Of a DNA stretch of 64,000 nucleotides, positions 19,924-33,186 are shown in pieces (positions within the stretch are counted from its first letter, which is position 1; every line of letters starts with the position of its first letter). Under the pieces are notes generated by a model. It made no database searches. It saw only the letters and a list, made by a program, of their open reading frames with translations, and had not been told where the DNA came from. The DNA comes from Bacillus massilinigeriensis. GTDB taxonomy: Bacteria > Bacillota > Bacilli > Bacillales > Cytobacillaceae. A program made the translations under genes and the position numbers. The stretch is taken from NCBI RefSeq assembly GCF_900111815.1, contig NZ_LT630004.1, positions 595,671 through 659,670 of the forward strand, read 5' to 3'.

Positions 19924-19940
19924 TTTCGCTATGTTAGCAT
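19912..19940 (+). promoter_or_regulatory. Candidate rpoB promoter P1
   Basis: TTGACT (19912-19917), 17 bases, TAGCAT (19935-19940), overlapping the 3' end of ybxB. Confidence 0.5.
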
Positions 19941-19972
19941 TATAAAATGCCAAAAGATTAGTTTTCTTTGTT

Positions 19973-20000
19973 TTGCTAAAATCACCATGGAGAGTATAAT
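19973..20000 (+). promoter_or_regulatory. Candidate rpoB promoter P2
   Basis: TTGCTA (19973-19978), 16 bases, perfect TATAAT (19995-20000), about 160 bases before rpoB. Tandem promoters would suit the high demand for RNA polymerase. Confidence 0.6.
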
Positions 20001-20159
20001 TTTAGCTTATTATGGGAAAACTAATAAAATAATTGTTCGTTAAAGGAATTGTGGTTTTTGACTATGAAAACCCTTTTTCTTTTTGTCTCAGAATGCTGCC
20101 CGGCTTGTGCGGGGCGGCGACAAAGGAATAATAAACGCTTGATTTGAGGGGTGAATCAG

Positions 20160-23100
20160 TTGACAGGTCAACTAGTTCAGTATGGACGACACCGCCAACG
20201 CAGAAGTTACGCTCGTATCAGTGAAGTTTTGGAATTGCCGAATCTAATTGAGATCCAAACATCTTCCTATCAATGGTTCCTCGATGAGGGGCTTAGGGAA
20301 ATGTTCCAGGATATCTCCCCGATTGAAGACTTTACTGGCAATCTGTCACTCGAGTTTATCGATTACAGTCTTGGCGAACCAAAATATCCAGTTGAAGAAT
20401 CGAAGGAAAGGGATGTCACTTACTCCGCTCCGCTAAGGGTGAAAGTGCGTCTTGTCAATAAAGAGACAGGCGAGGTCAAGGACCAGGATGTCTTCATGGG
20501 TGATTTTCCGCTCATGACGGAAACCGGAACGTTCGTCATTAACGGTGCCGAACGCGTCATCGTTTCCCAGCTGGTGCGCTCACCAAGCGTATACTATAGC
20601 GGGAAAATGGATAAAAACGGCAGGAAAGGTTTTTCCGCGACCGTTATTCCAAACCGTGGTGCCTGGCTCGAATATGAGACAGATGCCAAGGATGTTGTAT
20701 ATGTCAGGATCGATCGTACGAGGAAGCTCCCTGTTACGGTTCTTTTGCGTGCTCTTGGCTTTGGTTCAGACCAAGAGATTCTTGAACTAGTAGGTGACAA
20801 CGAGTACATCCGCAATACGCTGGAAAAAGACAATACGGAAAGCACGGAAAAAGCGCTTCTCGAAATCTATGAGCGCCTGCGCCCTGGCGAGCCTCCAACA
20901 GTGGACAACGCAAAGAGCCTCCTTGTTTCCAGATTCTTTGATCCAAAACGCTATGATCTTGCTAGTGTTGGACGCTATAAAATAAATAAGAAGCTTCATA
21001 TAAAGAATCGCCTGTTCGGTCAAACGCTTGCCGAAACGCTGGCAGACCCTGAAACAGGTGAAATCATCGCGGAGAAGGGTACTACGCTTGATCGCAGGAC
21101 GCTTGACCGCATTCTGCCGAGCCTTGAGAAGAATGTTGGCTTCCAGAGCCACCGTCCTGTTGGCGGTGTTGTGGAAGACGAGATTGAACTTCAGACTATC
21201 AAGATTTACGCTCCGAACGATGAAGAAGAAAAAGTCATTAATGTTACAGGCAACGCCTATGTGCCAGAGCATGTGAAAAATATTACACCAGCTGATATTA
21301 TCTCTTCCATCAGCTACTTCTTCAACCTGCTCCACGGAGTAGGCAATACGGATGATATCGACCATTTGGGCAACAGGCGTCTGCGCTCTGTCGGCGAGCT
21401 CCTTCAGAACCAGTTCCGCATCGGTTTGTCTAGGATGGAAAGGGTTGTTCGTGAGAGGATGTCCATCCAGGATACGAACACGATCACGCCGCAGCAGCTG
21501 ATCAATATCCGTCCGGTCATCGCATCCATCAAGGAGTTCTTTGGAAGCTCCCAGCTATCTCAATTCATGGATCAGACGAATCCGCTCGCTGAATTGACGC
21601 ATAAACGCCGTCTTTCTGCGCTCGGACCTGGTGGTTTGACGCGTGAGCGTGCCGGGTTTGAAGTGCGTGACGTCCACTACTCCCATTATGGACGCATGTG
21701 TCCGATCGAGACGCCGGAAGGTCCGAACATTGGTCTGATCAACTCCTTATCTTCCTTTGCGAAAGTAAACCGCTTTGGTTTCATTGAAACACCATACCGC
21801 AGGGTAGATCCGGAAACCGGAAGGGTAACTGAGCATTTCGATTACTTGACGGCAGATGAAGAGGATAACTATGTTGTGGCACAGGCGAACGCGCTGCTTT
21901 CCGAAGACGGAACGTTCCTTGAGGATGAAGTTGTAGCCCGTTTCCGCGGCGAGAATACCGTCGTGAAAAACGACCGCGTCGACTATATGGATGTATCGCC
22001 GAAGCAGGTAGTATCTGCTGCGACTGCATGTATCCCGTTCCTTGAAAACGATGACTCCAACCGTGCCCTTATGGGTGCGAACATGCAGCGTCAGGCTGTT
22101 CCATTGATGCAGCCTGAAGCGCCAAGGGTAGGTACCGGAATGGAACACGTAAGTGCAAAAGACTCCGGTGCAGCAGTTATCTGCAAACATGAAGGTATTG
22201 TTGAGCACGTTGAAGCCCGTGAAGTTTGGGTCCGCCGCATTAGCTACGTGGATGGCCAAGAAGTGCGCGGTGACCTGGATAAATACAGGATGCTGAAATT
22301 CATCCGTTCCAACCAGGGAACATGCTACAACCAACGCCCAATCGTCAGCACGGGAGACCGCGTGACGAAAGGCGAAATCCTTGCAGACGGTCCTTCCATG
22401 GAAAAAGGAGAACTAGCGCTTGGACGAAATGTTATGGTTGCGTTCCTCAACTGGGACGGCTACAACTATGAAGATGCGATTATCATGAGTGAGCGTCTTG
22501 TAAAAGACGATGTTTATACATCCATTCATATTGAGGAATACGAATCAGAGTCCCGCGATACAAAGCTAGGACCTGAAGAGATTACTCGCGATATCCCGAA
22601 CGTAGGTGAAGACGCACTTCGCAATCTCGATGAGCGCGGAATCATCCGAATCGGTGCTGAAGTAAAAGACGGCGACCTGCTTGTAGGAAAGGTCACACCA
22701 AAAGGTGTAACAGAACTGACGGCAGAAGAGCGTCTCCTCCATGCTATCTTTGGAGAGAAAGCTCGTGAAGTACGTGATACGTCACTGCGTGTTCCGCATG
22801 GCGGCGGTGGAATTATTCTGGATGTCAAAGTGTTCAACCGTGAAGACGGCGACGAACTGCCTCCAGGCGTTAATCAGCTAGTCCGTGTCTATATTGTCCA
22901 GAAGAGGAAGATTTCCGAAGGGGACAAAATGGCAGGACGTCACGGTAATAAGGGGGTTATCTCCCGCATTCTGCCGGAAGAGGATATGCCGTATCTTCCT
23001 GACGGCACACCTGTAGATATCATGCTTAACCCGCTTGGTGTACCATCCCGGATGAACATTGGACAGGTGCTCGAGCTTCATCTTGGAATGGCAGCACGTT

Positions 23101-23720
23101 ACCTCGGCATCCATGTAGCATCACCTGTATTTGACGGTGCGCGCGAGGAAGATGTTTGGGCAACGATTGAAGAAGCAGGTATGGCTCGGGACGCGAAGAC
23201 GGTCCTTTATGATGGCCGCAGCGGCGAAGCTTTCGATAACCGTGTATCCGTAGGGATTATGTATATGATCAAGCTTGCGCACATGGTTGACGATAAGCTC
23301 CATGCGCGTTCTACTGGACCTTACTCACTTGTTACACAGCAGCCGCTCGGCGGTAAGGCACAGTTTGGCGGACAGCGTTTCGGAGAGATGGAAGTTTGGG
23401 CGCTTGAGGCATACGGCGCAGCTTACACACTTCAGGAAATCCTGACAGTTAAATCCGATGATGTCGTTGGACGTGTTAAGACGTACGAGGCGATTGTAAA
23501 AGGTGAAAACGTACCAGAGCCTGGCGTACCTGAATCATTCAAAGTATTGATGAAAGAGCTTCAGAGTCTTGGTATGGACGTTAAGATCCTTTCAAGTGAT
23601 GAAAAAGAAATCGAAATGCGCGATTTCGATGACGAAGAAGAATTGCAGCATGCTGAGACATTGACAATTGCTCCGGAACAAGAGGATTTCGACTCGGAAA
23701 AAGTGGGATCCAAAGAATAG
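20160..23720 (+). CDS. rpoB: RNA polymerase beta subunit
   Basis: Catalytic core subunit. The start is TTG at 20160 ([22 protein letters not shown]), as in B. subtilis, with GAGGGGTG seven bases upstream. The 1186 residues carry all beta landmarks: the rifampicin region with [18 protein letters not shown] and [13 protein letters not shown], the [10 protein letters not shown] segment, and the C-terminal [19 protein letters not shown] clamp motif. Rif-region residues look like the sensitive wild type. The acidic C-terminal tail is shorter than in B. subtilis. It is followed by rpoC after 81 bases. Confidence 0.98.
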   Translation: MTGQLVQYGRHRQRRSYARISEVLELPNLIEIQTSSYQWFLDEGLREMFQDISPIEDFTGNLSLEFIDYSLGEPKYPVEESKERDVTYSAPLRVKVRLVNKETGEVKDQDVFMGDFPLMTETGTFVINGAERVIVSQLVRSPSVYYSGKMDKNGRKGFSATVIPNRGAWLEYETDAKDVVYVRIDRTRKLPVTVLLRALGFGSDQEILELVGDNEYIRNTLEKDNTESTEKALLEIYERLRPGEPPTVDNAKSLLVSRFFDPKRYDLASVGRYKINKKLHIKNRLFGQTLAETLADPETGEIIAEKGTTLDRRTLDRILPSLEKNVGFQSHRPVGGVVEDEIELQTIKIYAPNDEEEKVINVTGNAYVPEHVKNITPADIISSISYFFNLLHGVGNTDDIDHLGNRRLRSVGELLQNQFRIGLSRMERVVRERMSIQDTNTITPQQLINIRPVIASIKEFFGSSQLSQFMDQTNPLAELTHKRRLSALGPGGLTRERAGFEVRDVHYSHYGRMCPIETPEGPNIGLINSLSSFAKVNRFGFIETPYRRVDPETGRVTEHFDYLTADEEDNYVVAQANALLSEDGTFLEDEVVARFRGENTVVKNDRVDYMDVSPKQVVSAATACIPFLENDDSNRALMGANMQRQAVPLMQPEAPRVGTGMEHVSAKDSGAAVICKHEGIVEHVEAREVWVRRISYVDGQEVRGDLDKYRMLKFIRSNQGTCYNQRPIVSTGDRVTKGEILADGPSMEKGELALGRNVMVAFLNWDGYNYEDAIIMSERLVKDDVYTSIHIEEYESESRDTKLGPEEITRDIPNVGEDALRNLDERGIIRIGAEVKDGDLLVGKVTPKGVTELTAEERLLHAIFGEKAREVRDTSLRVPHGGGGIILDVKVFNREDGDELPPGVNQLVRVYIVQKRKISEGDKMAGRHGNKGVISRILPEEDMPYLPDGTPVDIMLNPLGVPSRMNIGQVLELHLGMAARYLGIHVASPVFDGAREEDVWATIEEAGMARDAKTVLYDGRSGEAFDNRVSVGIMYMIKLAHMVDDKLHARSTGPYSLVTQQPLGGKAQFGGQRFGEMEVWALEAYGAAYTLQEILTVKSDDVVGRVKTYEAIVKGENVPEPGVPESFKVLMKELQSLGMDVKILSSDEKEIEMRDFDDEEELQHAETLTIAPEQEDFDSEKVGSKE

Positions 23721-23801
23721 ATGCAATATATGGACAAAGCGGCGCTCTATATAAGCGAGTGCCCGCTGTCCAAAGCCCGAGATTAAAGGGAGGTAGGCCC
23801 C

Positions 23802-26800
23802 TTGCTGGATGTCAATAATTTTGAGTACATGAAAATCGGCCTTGCATCGCCTGACAAGATTCGTTCATGGTCTTACGGCGAAGTCAAGAAGCCGGAAACG
23901 ATTAACTATCGTACATTGAAGCCGGAAAAAGATGGTTTGTTCTGTGAGCGGATTTTTGGTCCGACAAAGGACTGGGAATGCCATTGCGGAAAATATAAAA
24001 GAGTACGTTACAAAGGTGTCGTCTGTGACCGATGCGGCGTAGAAGTAACAAGGGCAAAAGTTCGTCGTGAGCGCATGGGACATATTGAGCTGGCAGCTCC
24101 TGTTTCTCATATATGGTACTTTAAGGGGATTCCTTCCCGTATGGGCCTAGTGCTGGACATGTCACCAAGAGCATTGGAGGAAGTTATCTACTTCGCATCC
24201 TATGTCGTGACGGAAACTGGTGATACAGCCCTCGAGAAAAAACAGCTTCTTTCAGAGAAGGAATACCGCGCATATCGCGATAAGTACGGCAGCAAGTTCC
24301 AGGCTGCAATGGGAGCGGAAGCAATCAAAAAGCTCCTAAGCGACATTGATCTGGACAAAGAAGTGGAAGCGTTGAAGGAAGAGCTGAAGACCGCTCAGGG
24401 ACAGCGCCGCACAAGAGCTATCAAGCGTCTAGAAGTGCTTGAAGCATTTAGGAATTCAGGCAATGAGCCTTCTTGGATGATTCTTGATGTACTGCCAGTC
24501 ATTCCTCCAGAGCTTCGCCCGATGGTACAGCTGGACGGCGGACGCTTTGCGACTTCCGACTTGAACGACTTGTATCGAAGGGTCATCAACCGGAACAATC
24601 GTTTGAAGCGCTTGCTAGACCTTGGAGCTCCAAGCATCATCGTTCAGAACGAGAAGAGGATGCTCCAGGAAGCAGTTGACGCCCTTATTGATAACGGCCG
24701 CCGCGGCCGTCCTGTTACAGGACCAGGTAATCGCCCATTGAAATCCCTCTCGCACATGCTGAAAGGGAAGCAAGGCCGTTTCCGGCAAAACCTGCTAGGA
24801 AAGCGTGTTGACTACTCTGGCCGTTCGGTAATCGTGGTTGGTCCAAACTTGAAGATGTATCAGTGCGGACTGCCGAAAGAAATGGCGCTAGAGCTCTTCA
24901 AGCCATTCGTCATGAAGGAACTCGTCCAAAAAGGACTTGCACATAATATCAAATCTGCGAAGCGCAAAATCGAAAGAGTCCAGCCTGAAGTTTGGGATGT
25001 ACTTGAAGAAGTCATTAAGGAGCATCCGGTTCTGCTTAACCGTGCCCCTACACTTCACAGACTAGGGATACAGGCATTTGAACCGACGCTTGTCGAAGGA
25101 CGCGCTATTCGTCTCCACCCGCTCGTATGTACGGCATACAACGCGGATTTTGACGGTGACCAAATGGCAGTACACGTTCCGCTTTCTGCTGAAGCTCAGG
25201 CTGAAGCCCGTTTGCTCATGCTAGCGGCACAGAACATCCTGAATCCTAAGGATGGAAAGCCGGTCGTTACCCCATCTCAGGATATGGTTCTTGGTAACTA
25301 CTACTTGACGATGGAGAGGGAAGGCGCGATCGGTGAAGGTATGGTTTTCCATAATACTAACGAAGCGCTTATTGCATACCAAAATGGTTTTGTCCACCTC
25401 CATACGAGAGTGGCAATCCATGCCGGTTCTCTTGGCAACCAGACATTTACTGAAAAGCAAGAAAACCAGCTGCTTGTCACAACAGTTGGTAAACTGATTT
25501 TCAATGAAATCCTGCCTGCTTCTTTCCCTTATATCAATGAGCCGACTAAGACGAATCTTGAAGAGAAAACACCAGAGAAGTACTTCATTGATAAAGGTGT
25601 CAACGTTAAAGAAGCAATCAAAGCAATGCCTCTGGTAGATCCATTTAAGAAGAAAATTCTTGGAAACATCATTGCTGAAGTGTTCAAGAAATTTAAAATA
25701 ACAGAAACATCCAAGATGCTAGACCGGATGAAAGACCTTGGATTCCGCTACTCTTCACGGGCAGGTATCACTGTCGGTGTAGCTGATATCGTGGTTCTTC
25801 CGGAAAAAGCAGAGATCATCCACGAAGCGCAGACGAAAGTGGATAATGTCTTGAAGCAGTTCAGACGCGGGTTAATTACCGAAGATGAGCGTTATGATCG
25901 TGTCATCGCCATTTGGAGTGCAGCAAAGGACAACATTCAGTCTAAGCTGATGGCGTCCCTTGACAAGACGAACCCAATTTTCATGATGAGTGACTCCGGT
26001 GCCCGTGGTAATGCCTCCAACTTCACGCAGCTTGCAGGTATGCGCGGACTTATGGCCAACCCGGCCGGCCGGATCATCGAACTGCCGATCAAGTCCAGTT
26101 TCCGTGAAGGCCTGACGGTACTCGAGTACTTTATCTCGACACATGGTGCGCGTAAAGGTCTTGCCGATACAGCACTTAAGACAGCCGATTCCGGTTACCT
26201 TACAAGGCGCCTTGTTGATGTTGCCCAGGATGTCATCGTCCGCGAAGACGACTGCGGAACAGACAGAGGCTTGCTCGTAAGCTCCTTGAAAGACGGCACG
26301 GAAATCATCGAACCGCTGGAAGAACGTCTTATCGGGCGCTACGCCAGAAAAGCAATCAGGCATCCTGAGACAGGAGATGTCATCGTTGCAGAGAACGAGC
26401 TGATCACAGAAGATCTCGCAAGCGAAGTGGCAAACACGAGCCTCGAAGAAGTTTGGATCCGCTCTGCTTTCACTTGTAACACACGCCACGGCGTCTGCAA
26501 AAAGTGCTACGGCCGCAACCTTGCGACAGGGCAGGAAGTGGAAGTCGGGGAAGCGGTTGGTATTATCGCTGCCCAGTCCATCGGGGAGCCGGGAACCCAG
26601 CTTACGATGCGTACCTTCCACACAGGCGGTGTTGCAGGAGACGATATCACTCAAGGTCTTCCGCGTATCCAGGAACTATTCGAAGCGCGTAATCCGAAAG
26701 GTCAAGCGCTTATCAGTGAAATCGACGGCATAGTGGTTGGAATCAACGAAGGCCGCGACCGCCAGCAAGAAATTGTTGTCCAGGGCGAAGTTGAATCACG

Positions 26801-27395
26801 TACTTACAACGCTCCTTATACAGCCCGCTTGAAAGTAGCGATCAATTCTAAGGTTGCACGCGGTGAGGAACTGACAGAAGGTTCTATTGATCCGAAAGAG
26901 CTGCTCAAGGTTAAAGACGTCAACTCTGTTCAAGAGTATCTGCTTCGCGAAGTACAGAAAGTATACCGCATGCAGGGCGTTGAGATTGGCGATAAGCACG
27001 TTGAAGTAATGGTTCGTCAGATGCTGCGCAAAATCCGCGTTATGGATGCAGGTGAAACAGATGTTCTTCCAGGAACATTGCTTGAAATCCACCAGTTCAC
27101 TGACGCAAACAGGAAAGCCCTTCTCGAAGGAAAGGCGCCTGCAACAGGACGTCCTGTCCTTCTCGGAATCACGAAAGCGTCTCTTGAGACAGATTCCTTC
27201 CTATCAGCTGCTTCCTTCCAGGAAACGACGAGAGTTCTTACAGACGCAGCCATCAAAGGCAAGCGTGACGAGCTTCTCGGCCTGAAGGAAAATGTTATCA
27301 TTGGTAAGCTTGTACCAGCCGGAACAGGTATGCAGCGCTACAGGCGTGCAGAGCCTCTTCTTGTGGGAAGCGAAGATGAAGCCACTGTCGAATAG
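23802..27395 (+). CDS. rpoC: RNA polymerase beta-prime subunit
   Basis: Catalytic core subunit holding the active-site magnesium. It starts at TTG ([16 protein letters not shown]) after GGGAGGTAG, as in B. subtilis. Residues about 60-78 show the N-terminal zinc finger [28 protein letters not shown] is the catalytic aspartate triad. The bridge helix and trigger loop regions are present, and the second zinc site lies around CGTDRG...[13 protein letters not shown]. The length of 1197 is normal for Bacillaceae. Confidence 0.98.
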   Translation: MLDVNNFEYMKIGLASPDKIRSWSYGEVKKPETINYRTLKPEKDGLFCERIFGPTKDWECHCGKYKRVRYKGVVCDRCGVEVTRAKVRRERMGHIELAAPVSHIWYFKGIPSRMGLVLDMSPRALEEVIYFASYVVTETGDTALEKKQLLSEKEYRAYRDKYGSKFQAAMGAEAIKKLLSDIDLDKEVEALKEELKTAQGQRRTRAIKRLEVLEAFRNSGNEPSWMILDVLPVIPPELRPMVQLDGGRFATSDLNDLYRRVINRNNRLKRLLDLGAPSIIVQNEKRMLQEAVDALIDNGRRGRPVTGPGNRPLKSLSHMLKGKQGRFRQNLLGKRVDYSGRSVIVVGPNLKMYQCGLPKEMALELFKPFVMKELVQKGLAHNIKSAKRKIERVQPEVWDVLEEVIKEHPVLLNRAPTLHRLGIQAFEPTLVEGRAIRLHPLVCTAYNADFDGDQMAVHVPLSAEAQAEARLLMLAAQNILNPKDGKPVVTPSQDMVLGNYYLTMEREGAIGEGMVFHNTNEALIAYQNGFVHLHTRVAIHAGSLGNQTFTEKQENQLLVTTVGKLIFNEILPASFPYINEPTKTNLEEKTPEKYFIDKGVNVKEAIKAMPLVDPFKKKILGNIIAEVFKKFKITETSKMLDRMKDLGFRYSSRAGITVGVADIVVLPEKAEIIHEAQTKVDNVLKQFRRGLITEDERYDRVIAIWSAAKDNIQSKLMASLDKTNPIFMMSDSGARGNASNFTQLAGMRGLMANPAGRIIELPIKSSFREGLTVLEYFISTHGARKGLADTALKTADSGYLTRRLVDVAQDVIVREDDCGTDRGLLVSSLKDGTEIIEPLEERLIGRYARKAIRHPETGDVIVAENELITEDLASEVANTSLEEVWIRSAFTCNTRHGVCKKCYGRNLATGQEVEVGEAVGIIAAQSIGEPGTQLTMRTFHTGGVAGDDITQGLPRIQELFEARNPKGQALISEIDGIVVGINEGRDRQQEIVVQGEVESRTYNAPYTARLKVAINSKVARGEELTEGSIDPKELLKVKDVNSVQEYLLREVQKVYRMQGVEIGDKHVEVMVRQMLRKIRVMDAGETDVLPGTLLEIHQFTDANRKALLEGKAPATGRPVLLGITKASLETDSFLSAASFQETTRVLTDAAIKGKRDELLGLKENVIIGKLVPAGTGMQRYRRAEPLLVGSEDEATVE

Positions 27396-27423
27396 GCAGT
27401 GCAGGAACAATTGAAGTAAATAG

Positions 27424-27451
27424 CGGTACTCTTCCTTTTGGGAGGGTACCG
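27424..27451 (+). terminator. Stem-loop after rpoC
   Basis: A 12-bp stem (27424-27435 with 27440-27451, loop TTTT, three G-T pairs) follows rpoC. Only a broken T-run (GAATTTTT) follows, so it may be a partial terminator or a processing/stabilising hairpin. Confidence 0.65.
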
Positions 27452-27492
27452 TGAATTTTTGAAAAATACGATCATAATTTTTTTATTGCGTG

Positions 27493-27521
27493 TTGACAAC
27501 AAAGTTCCAAAATGCTACTAT
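27493..27521 (+). promoter_or_regulatory. Sigma-A promoter of the str operon
   Basis: TTGACA (27493-27498), 17 bases, TACTAT (27516-27521), upstream of rplGB-rpsL. Confidence 0.8.
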
Positions 27522-27566
27522 AGCAAAGGTGCTCCTATTTACCTGTAAGCTTTGGAGGATGCTTTT

Positions 27567-27815
27567 ATGTCTTATGATAAAGTCACGCAGGCTAAACGTT
27601 TCATCATAGGAACAAAACAATCAGTAAAAGCCTTGAAAGCCGGTGAGGCTGCTGAACTGATCGTCGCTTCCGATGCAGATCCAAGAATCGTAGTGAAAGC
27701 ACTGGAGGCTGCCAATGAGGCAGGCATACCAGTTTCGCATGCTGATTCGATGGTGAAGCTTGGAAAGGCATGCGGTATCAGTGTAGGGGCAGCTGCTGTT
27801 GCCATACTGAAATAA
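27567..27815 (+). CDS. rplGB: L7Ae-family K-turn-binding protein YbxF
   Basis: Small L7Ae/L30e-type protein that binds kink-turn RNA and ribosomes in B. subtilis; its physiological role is unclear. The start at 27567 ([12 protein letters not shown]) is chosen because GGAGGA lies just upstream. The 82 residues match the family length, with [10 protein letters not shown] in the core and the C-terminal [18 protein letters not shown] motif. It precedes rpsL as in other bacilli. Confidence 0.95.
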   Translation: MSYDKVTQAKRFIIGTKQSVKALKAGEAAELIVASDADPRIVVKALEAANEAGIPVSHADSMVKLGKACGISVGAAAVAILK

Positions 27816-27869
27816 AAACGTTTTTGCGGCGCGTACGGCTGCAGAAACTTTGTTTTTGGCAAAAAATGA

Positions 27870-28340
<471 letters not shown>

Positions 28341-28343
28341 TAG

Positions 28344-28856
<513 letters not shown>

Positions 28857-28904
28857 TCACACACTCTATTTAAAACACTCATAACATGGAAGGAGAAATA
28901 CCAA

Positions 28905-30983
28905 ATGGCAAGAGAGTTCTCCTTAAAAAAGACTCGTAATATTGGAATCATGGCTCACATCGATGCTGGTAAAACAACAACAACTGAGCGTATCCTTTAT
29001 TACACCGGCCGCATCCACAAAATCGGCGAAACTCACGAAGGTGCTTCCCAAATGGACTGGATGGAGCAGGAGCAAGAACGTGGTATCACGATCACATCTG
29101 CTGCGACAACAGCTCAATGGCATGACCACCGTGTTAACATCATCGATACTCCTGGACACGTAGACTTCACGGTTGAAGTTGAGCGTTCCCTAAGGGTTCT
29201 CGATGGCGCAGTAGCCGTTCTTGATGCGCAATCCGGTGTTGAACCGCAGACAGAAACAGTTTGGCGTCAGGCAACTACTTATGGAGTTCCACGGGTAGTA
29301 TTCGTTAACAAAATGGATAAGCTAGGCGCAGACTTCCTATACTCTGTTGGAACAATTCATGACCGTCTGCAAGCGAACGCACATCCTATCCAGCTTCCAA
29401 TCGGAGCGGAAGATGATTTCCAAGCCATCATCGACCTTGTAGAAATGAAAGCAGTTTTCTACGGCAACGACCTTGGCACAGACATTGAAGTTCGCGAAAT
29501 TCCTGAAGAGCATATGGGATTGGCAGAGGAGTACCGCGAAAAGCTAATCGAAGCTGTAGCGGAACTTGACGAAGAACTAATGGAGAAATACCTTGGCGGA
29601 GAAGAGCTGACAATCGACGAGATTAAAGCTGCTATCCGTAAAGGAACTCTAAATGTTGAATTCTATCCGGTTATCTGCGGATCTGCCTTCAAGAACAAAG
29701 GTGTTCAGCTTATGCTTGACGCGGTAATCGACTATCTTCCATCTCCACTGGATGTACCTTCTATCAAAGGTCATACTCCAGATACAGATGAAGAGATCGA
29801 GCGCCACGCAGACGATGAGGAGCCATTCTCAGCGCTTGCATTCAAGGTTATGACTGACCCATATGTTGGTAAACTGACATTCTTCCGCGTTTACTCAGGT
29901 ACGCTTGAGTCCGGATCATATGTACAGAACTCTACTAAAGGTAAGCGTGAGCGTATCGGACGTATTCTTCAGATGCACGCGAACAGCCGTCAGGAAATCT
30001 CTAAGGTTTACGCTGGCGACATCGCTGCCGCTGTAGGTTTGAAAGATACTACTACTGGTGATACGCTGTGTGATGAAAAGAATCTTGTTATTCTTGAATC
30101 CATGCAGTTCCCTGAGCCAGTAATCCAGCTTTCCGTTGAGCCTAAGTCCAAAGCGGACCAGGACAAAATGACAACAGCACTTCAAAAGCTGCAGGAAGAA
30201 GATCCAACTTTCCGTGCGCATACTGACCAGGAAACTGGACAGGTTATCATTGCTGGTATGGGTGAACTTCACCTTGACATCATTGTTGACCGTATGCGCC
30301 GTGAATTCAAAGTTGAAGCGAATGTCGGTGCTCCACAGGTTGCATACCGTGAAACATTCCGTGCTTCTGCACAAATCGAAGGTAAGTTTGCTCGTCAGTC
30401 CGGTGGACGCGGACAGTACGGCCACGTTTGGATCGAGTTCTCTCCAAACGAAGAAGGTAAAGGATTCGAATTCGAGAACGGTATTGTCGGTGGTGTTGTT
30501 CCACGTGAATACATCCCTGCTGTACAAGCTGGTCTTGAAGATGCGCTTGAGCGCGGTGTCCTTGCTGGATATCCACTGGTTGACATCAAGGCAAGACTTT
30601 TCGACGGTTCTTACCACGATGTTGACTCAAGTGAAATGGCGTTTAAAATTGCCGCTTCCATGGCTCTTAAGAATGCTGCTTCCAAATGTAACCCTGTTAT
30701 CCTTGAGCCAGTTATGAGGGTTGAAGTTGTTATCCCTGAAGACTATCTTGGTGACATCATGGGTCAAATCACTTCCCGCCGTGGACGTGTTGAAGGTATG
30801 GAAGCTCGCGGAAATGCACAGGTAGTACGCGCTATGGTTCCACTATCCGAAATGTTTGGATATGCAACTGCGCTTCGCTCCAGCACGCAAGGCCGCGGTG
30901 TGTTCTCTATGCACTTCGACCACTACGAAGAAGTACCTAAATCGATTTCTGAAGAAATCATCAAAAAAAATAAAGGTGAATAA
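28905..30983 (+). CDS. fusA: Elongation factor G
   Basis: Translocase GTPase. The 692 residues have the P-loop [12 protein letters not shown] (about 17-28), the RGITITSAA switch [10 protein letters not shown] switch [11 protein letters not shown], and domains II-V ending with the [16 protein letters not shown] segment. It starts after AAGGAGAAATACCAA. Length is exactly in the Bacillus range. No second copy signs. Confidence 0.98.
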   Translation: MAREFSLKKTRNIGIMAHIDAGKTTTTERILYYTGRIHKIGETHEGASQMDWMEQEQERGITITSAATTAQWHDHRVNIIDTPGHVDFTVEVERSLRVLDGAVAVLDAQSGVEPQTETVWRQATTYGVPRVVFVNKMDKLGADFLYSVGTIHDRLQANAHPIQLPIGAEDDFQAIIDLVEMKAVFYGNDLGTDIEVREIPEEHMGLAEEYREKLIEAVAELDEELMEKYLGGEELTIDEIKAAIRKGTLNVEFYPVICGSAFKNKGVQLMLDAVIDYLPSPLDVPSIKGHTPDTDEEIERHADDEEPFSALAFKVMTDPYVGKLTFFRVYSGTLESGSYVQNSTKGKRERIGRILQMHANSRQEISKVYAGDIAAAVGLKDTTTGDTLCDEKNLVILESMQFPEPVIQLSVEPKSKADQDKMTTALQKLQEEDPTFRAHTDQETGQVIIAGMGELHLDIIVDRMRREFKVEANVGAPQVAYRETFRASAQIEGKFARQSGGRGQYGHVWIEFSPNEEGKGFEFENGIVGGVVPREYIPAVQAGLEDALERGVLAGYPLVDIKARLFDGSYHDVDSSEMAFKIAASMALKNAASKCNPVILEPVMRVEVVIPEDYLGDIMGQITSRRGRVEGMEARGNAQVVRAMVPLSEMFGYATALRSSTQGRGVFSMHFDHYEEVPKSISEEIIKKNKGE

Positions 30984-31012
30984 TTGATTTTGCACCTTTA
31001 ATCAAGTATAAC
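30984..31012 (+). promoter_or_regulatory. Candidate tuf promoter within an inverted repeat
   Basis: TTGATT (30984-30989), 17 bases, TATAAC (31007-31012). The -10 is part of the arm AAGTATAA (31004-31011), which pairs with TTATACTT at 31067-31074; inside it GCCT (31024-31027) pairs with AGGC (31058-31061). Confidence 0.5.
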
Positions 31013-31105
31013 TACTAATGTAAGCCTTGGTGCCGGAGGAAGCCCTGTGCTTTCTTTAGGCCCAAATTATACTTAGACTTTTATAATTCGAAGGAGGACT
31101 TCATA

Positions 31106-32293
31106 ATGGCAAAAGCTAAATTCGACCGCTCCAAGCAGCACGTTAACATTGGTACAATTGGTCACGTTGACCATGGTAAAACAACTCTTACAGCTGCAAT
31201 CACAACTGTACTTGCAAAAGCTGGTGGTGCTGAAGCACGCGGCTACGATCAAATCGATGCAGCTCCAGAAGAGCGTGAGCGCGGTATCACAATCTCTACT
31301 GCACACGTTGAGTACGAAACTGCAACTCGTCACTATGCACACGTTGACTGCCCAGGACACGCTGACTACGTTAAGAACATGATCACTGGTGCTGCGCAAA
31401 TGGACGGCGGTATCCTTGTAGTATCTGCTGCTGACGGCCCAATGCCACAAACTCGTGAGCACATTCTTCTTTCCCGTCAAGTAGGCGTACCTTACCTTGT
31501 TGTATTCATGAACAAATGCGACATGGTTGACGACGAAGAGCTACTTGAACTAGTAGAAATGGAAGTTCGTGACCTTCTTTCTGAGTACGAATTCCCTGGT
31601 GATGACATTCCTGTTATCAAAGGTTCTGCCCTTAAAGCTCTTGAAGGAGACGCTGCTTGGGAAGAAAAAATTCTTGAACTTATGGCTGCTGTTGACGAGT
31701 ACATCCCAACACCAACTCGTGACACTGACAAGCCTTTCATGATGCCTGTTGAGGACGTATTCTCCATCACTGGCCGTGGTACTGTTGCAACTGGCCGTGT
31801 AGAGCGTGGCCAAGTTAAAGTCGGTGACGTTGTTGAAATCATCGGTTTGACTGAAGAGCCAAAATCTACAACTGTAACTGGTGTAGAAATGTTCCGTAAG
31901 CTTCTTGACTATGCAGAAGCTGGCGACAACATCGGTGCACTTCTTCGTGGTGTAGCACGTGAAGAAATCCAACGTGGTCAAGTACTTGCTAAGCCTGGTT
32001 CTGTTAAGCCACACACTAAGTTCAGAGCAGAAGTATACGTTCTTTCTAAAGAAGAAGGTGGACGTCATACTCCATTCTTCACAAACTACCGTCCACAGTT
32101 CTACTTCCGTACAACTGATGTAACTGGTATTTGTAACCTTCCTGAAGGCGTAGAAATGGTTATGCCTGGCGACAACATCGAAATGACTGTTGAATTGATC
32201 GCTCCAATCGCTATCGAAGAAGGAACTAAGTTCTCTATTCGTGAAGGCGGCCGTACAGTAGGCGCTGGCGTTGTTGCTACAATCCAAGAGTAA
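31106..32293 (+). CDS. tuf: Elongation factor Tu
   Basis: Delivers aminoacyl-tRNA to the ribosome. The 395 residues contain GHVDHGKTT (P-loop, about 19-27), the DCPGHADY and NKCD GTP motifs, domain II and III, and the C-terminal [12 protein letters not shown] segment. Its codon use is strongly biased to the most frequent codons, as expected for the most abundant protein. A strong terminator follows, and then the CRISPR-Cas locus instead of rpsJ. Confidence 0.98.
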   Translation: MAKAKFDRSKQHVNIGTIGHVDHGKTTLTAAITTVLAKAGGAEARGYDQIDAAPEERERGITISTAHVEYETATRHYAHVDCPGHADYVKNMITGAAQMDGGILVVSAADGPMPQTREHILLSRQVGVPYLVVFMNKCDMVDDEELLELVEMEVRDLLSEYEFPGDDIPVIKGSALKALEGDAAWEEKILELMAAVDEYIPTPTRDTDKPFMMPVEDVFSITGRGTVATGRVERGQVKVGDVVEIIGLTEEPKSTTVTGVEMFRKLLDYAEAGDNIGALLRGVAREEIQRGQVLAKPGSVKPHTKFRAEVYVLSKEEGGRHTPFFTNYRPQFYFRTTDVTGICNLPEGVEMVMPGDNIEMTVELIAPIAIEEGTKFSIREGGRTVGAGVVATIQE

Positions 32294-32306
32294 TCTTAAA
32301 TAGAAG

Positions 32307-32340
32307 AAAGCAGACGGGTGACGATCCGTCTGCTTTTTTG
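32307..32340 (+). terminator. Rho-independent terminator after tuf
   Basis: AGCAGACGG (32309-32317) pairs with CCGTCTGCT (32326-32334), followed by TTTTTG. It separates the str operon from the cas operon. Confidence 0.93.
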
Positions 32341-32392
32341 TGTAGAAAAATATGTATTTTTATCGAAATTTTTTTCTTTATTGTTGAAAAAT

Positions 32393-32419
32393 ATGACAAC
32401 TTCTTCTAAATTATATAAT
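32393..32419 (+). promoter_or_regulatory. Candidate promoter of the cas operon
   Basis: Perfect TATAAT at 32414-32419, with ATGACA at 32393-32398 after a short 15-base spacer. The surrounding DNA is very AT-rich. The cas6 ribosome site AAGGAGGAAAC follows about 20 bases later. Confidence 0.6.
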
Positions 32420-32451
32420 AGTAGGGAATTAGCAGGGAAGGAGGAAACAAA

Positions 32452-33186
32452 GTGCGTTTTTCTGTTACATACAATCTTGAGCACCTCGACTTAGCTTACC
32501 GAATGAAAATCTACAGTCTCATCAAAGAAGCAGTCTCTCTTGCGGACAAAGAGTATTACGAGAAAACCTTTGGTCATCAGGATAACAGAATGAAAAATTT
32601 CACATTTTCCGTTTATCTGCATAATTGTACGCTACAGGATTCTGTTTTTTCGCTTGATCGTATGACAATCAATATATCATCCCCTGACATGGAGTTTTTT
32701 GTACACGCTTTCAATGGTGTGAGAAAAATAAAGGAGTACAAGGCTGGTGGTGCGACTTGGGTTCAAAGCAATTTGCAACTGTTGTCTGAGTCTAGTATTA
32801 AGCATCGCAAAGTGATCTTTAAAACGTTAAGCCCTTTATTGATTGAAGATCAAAATGGAAAGCCATTGTCTCCTGACAATTCTGATTATGAGTCTCAACT
32901 TAACTACTATGCAGACTTACAAGTGAAGCAGTTCGCCAAAAGGGGTTTACAAGAGCCTTTGAGATTTACTCCTTTAAGGCTAAGTAAACTTGTTGTGAAA
33001 GAGGGGAATCGGCATTTAAGGAATGACGATATTCTTTATTTCACAACATACAAAGGGACTTTCCAGCTTGAAGGACATCCTGAGGATTTGCAGCTTCTTT
33101 ACCAATTAGGTTTGGGCAGAAGATCAACATACTTTGGAATGTTAGACATTGTAAAGGAGGTTAGGGTGGATGCCGATAGAGATTAA
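32452..33186 (+). CDS. cas6: CRISPR RNA endonuclease Cas6 (type I-B)
   Basis: Metal-independent nuclease that cuts pre-crRNA within each repeat and leaves an eight-base 5' handle. The 244-residue protein has two RAMP/ferredoxin-like halves and the C-terminal glycine-rich loop GLGRRSTYFGML (220-231) that defines Cas6. H42 is a candidate catalytic histidine. It begins at GTG after AAGGAGG, about 33 bases downstream of the operon -10, and overlaps cas8 by 17 bases. It is the first gene of the cas operon, as in many type I-B loci. Confidence 0.93.
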   Translation: MRFSVTYNLEHLDLAYRMKIYSLIKEAVSLADKEYYEKTFGHQDNRMKNFTFSVYLHNCTLQDSVFSLDRMTINISSPDMEFFVHAFNGVRKIKEYKAGGATWVQSNLQLLSESSIKHRKVIFKTLSPLLIEDQNGKPLSPDNSDYESQLNYYADLQVKQFAKRGLQEPLRFTPLRLSKLVVKEGNRHLRNDDILYFTTYKGTFQLEGHPEDLQLLYQLGLGRRSTYFGMLDIVKEVRVDADRD

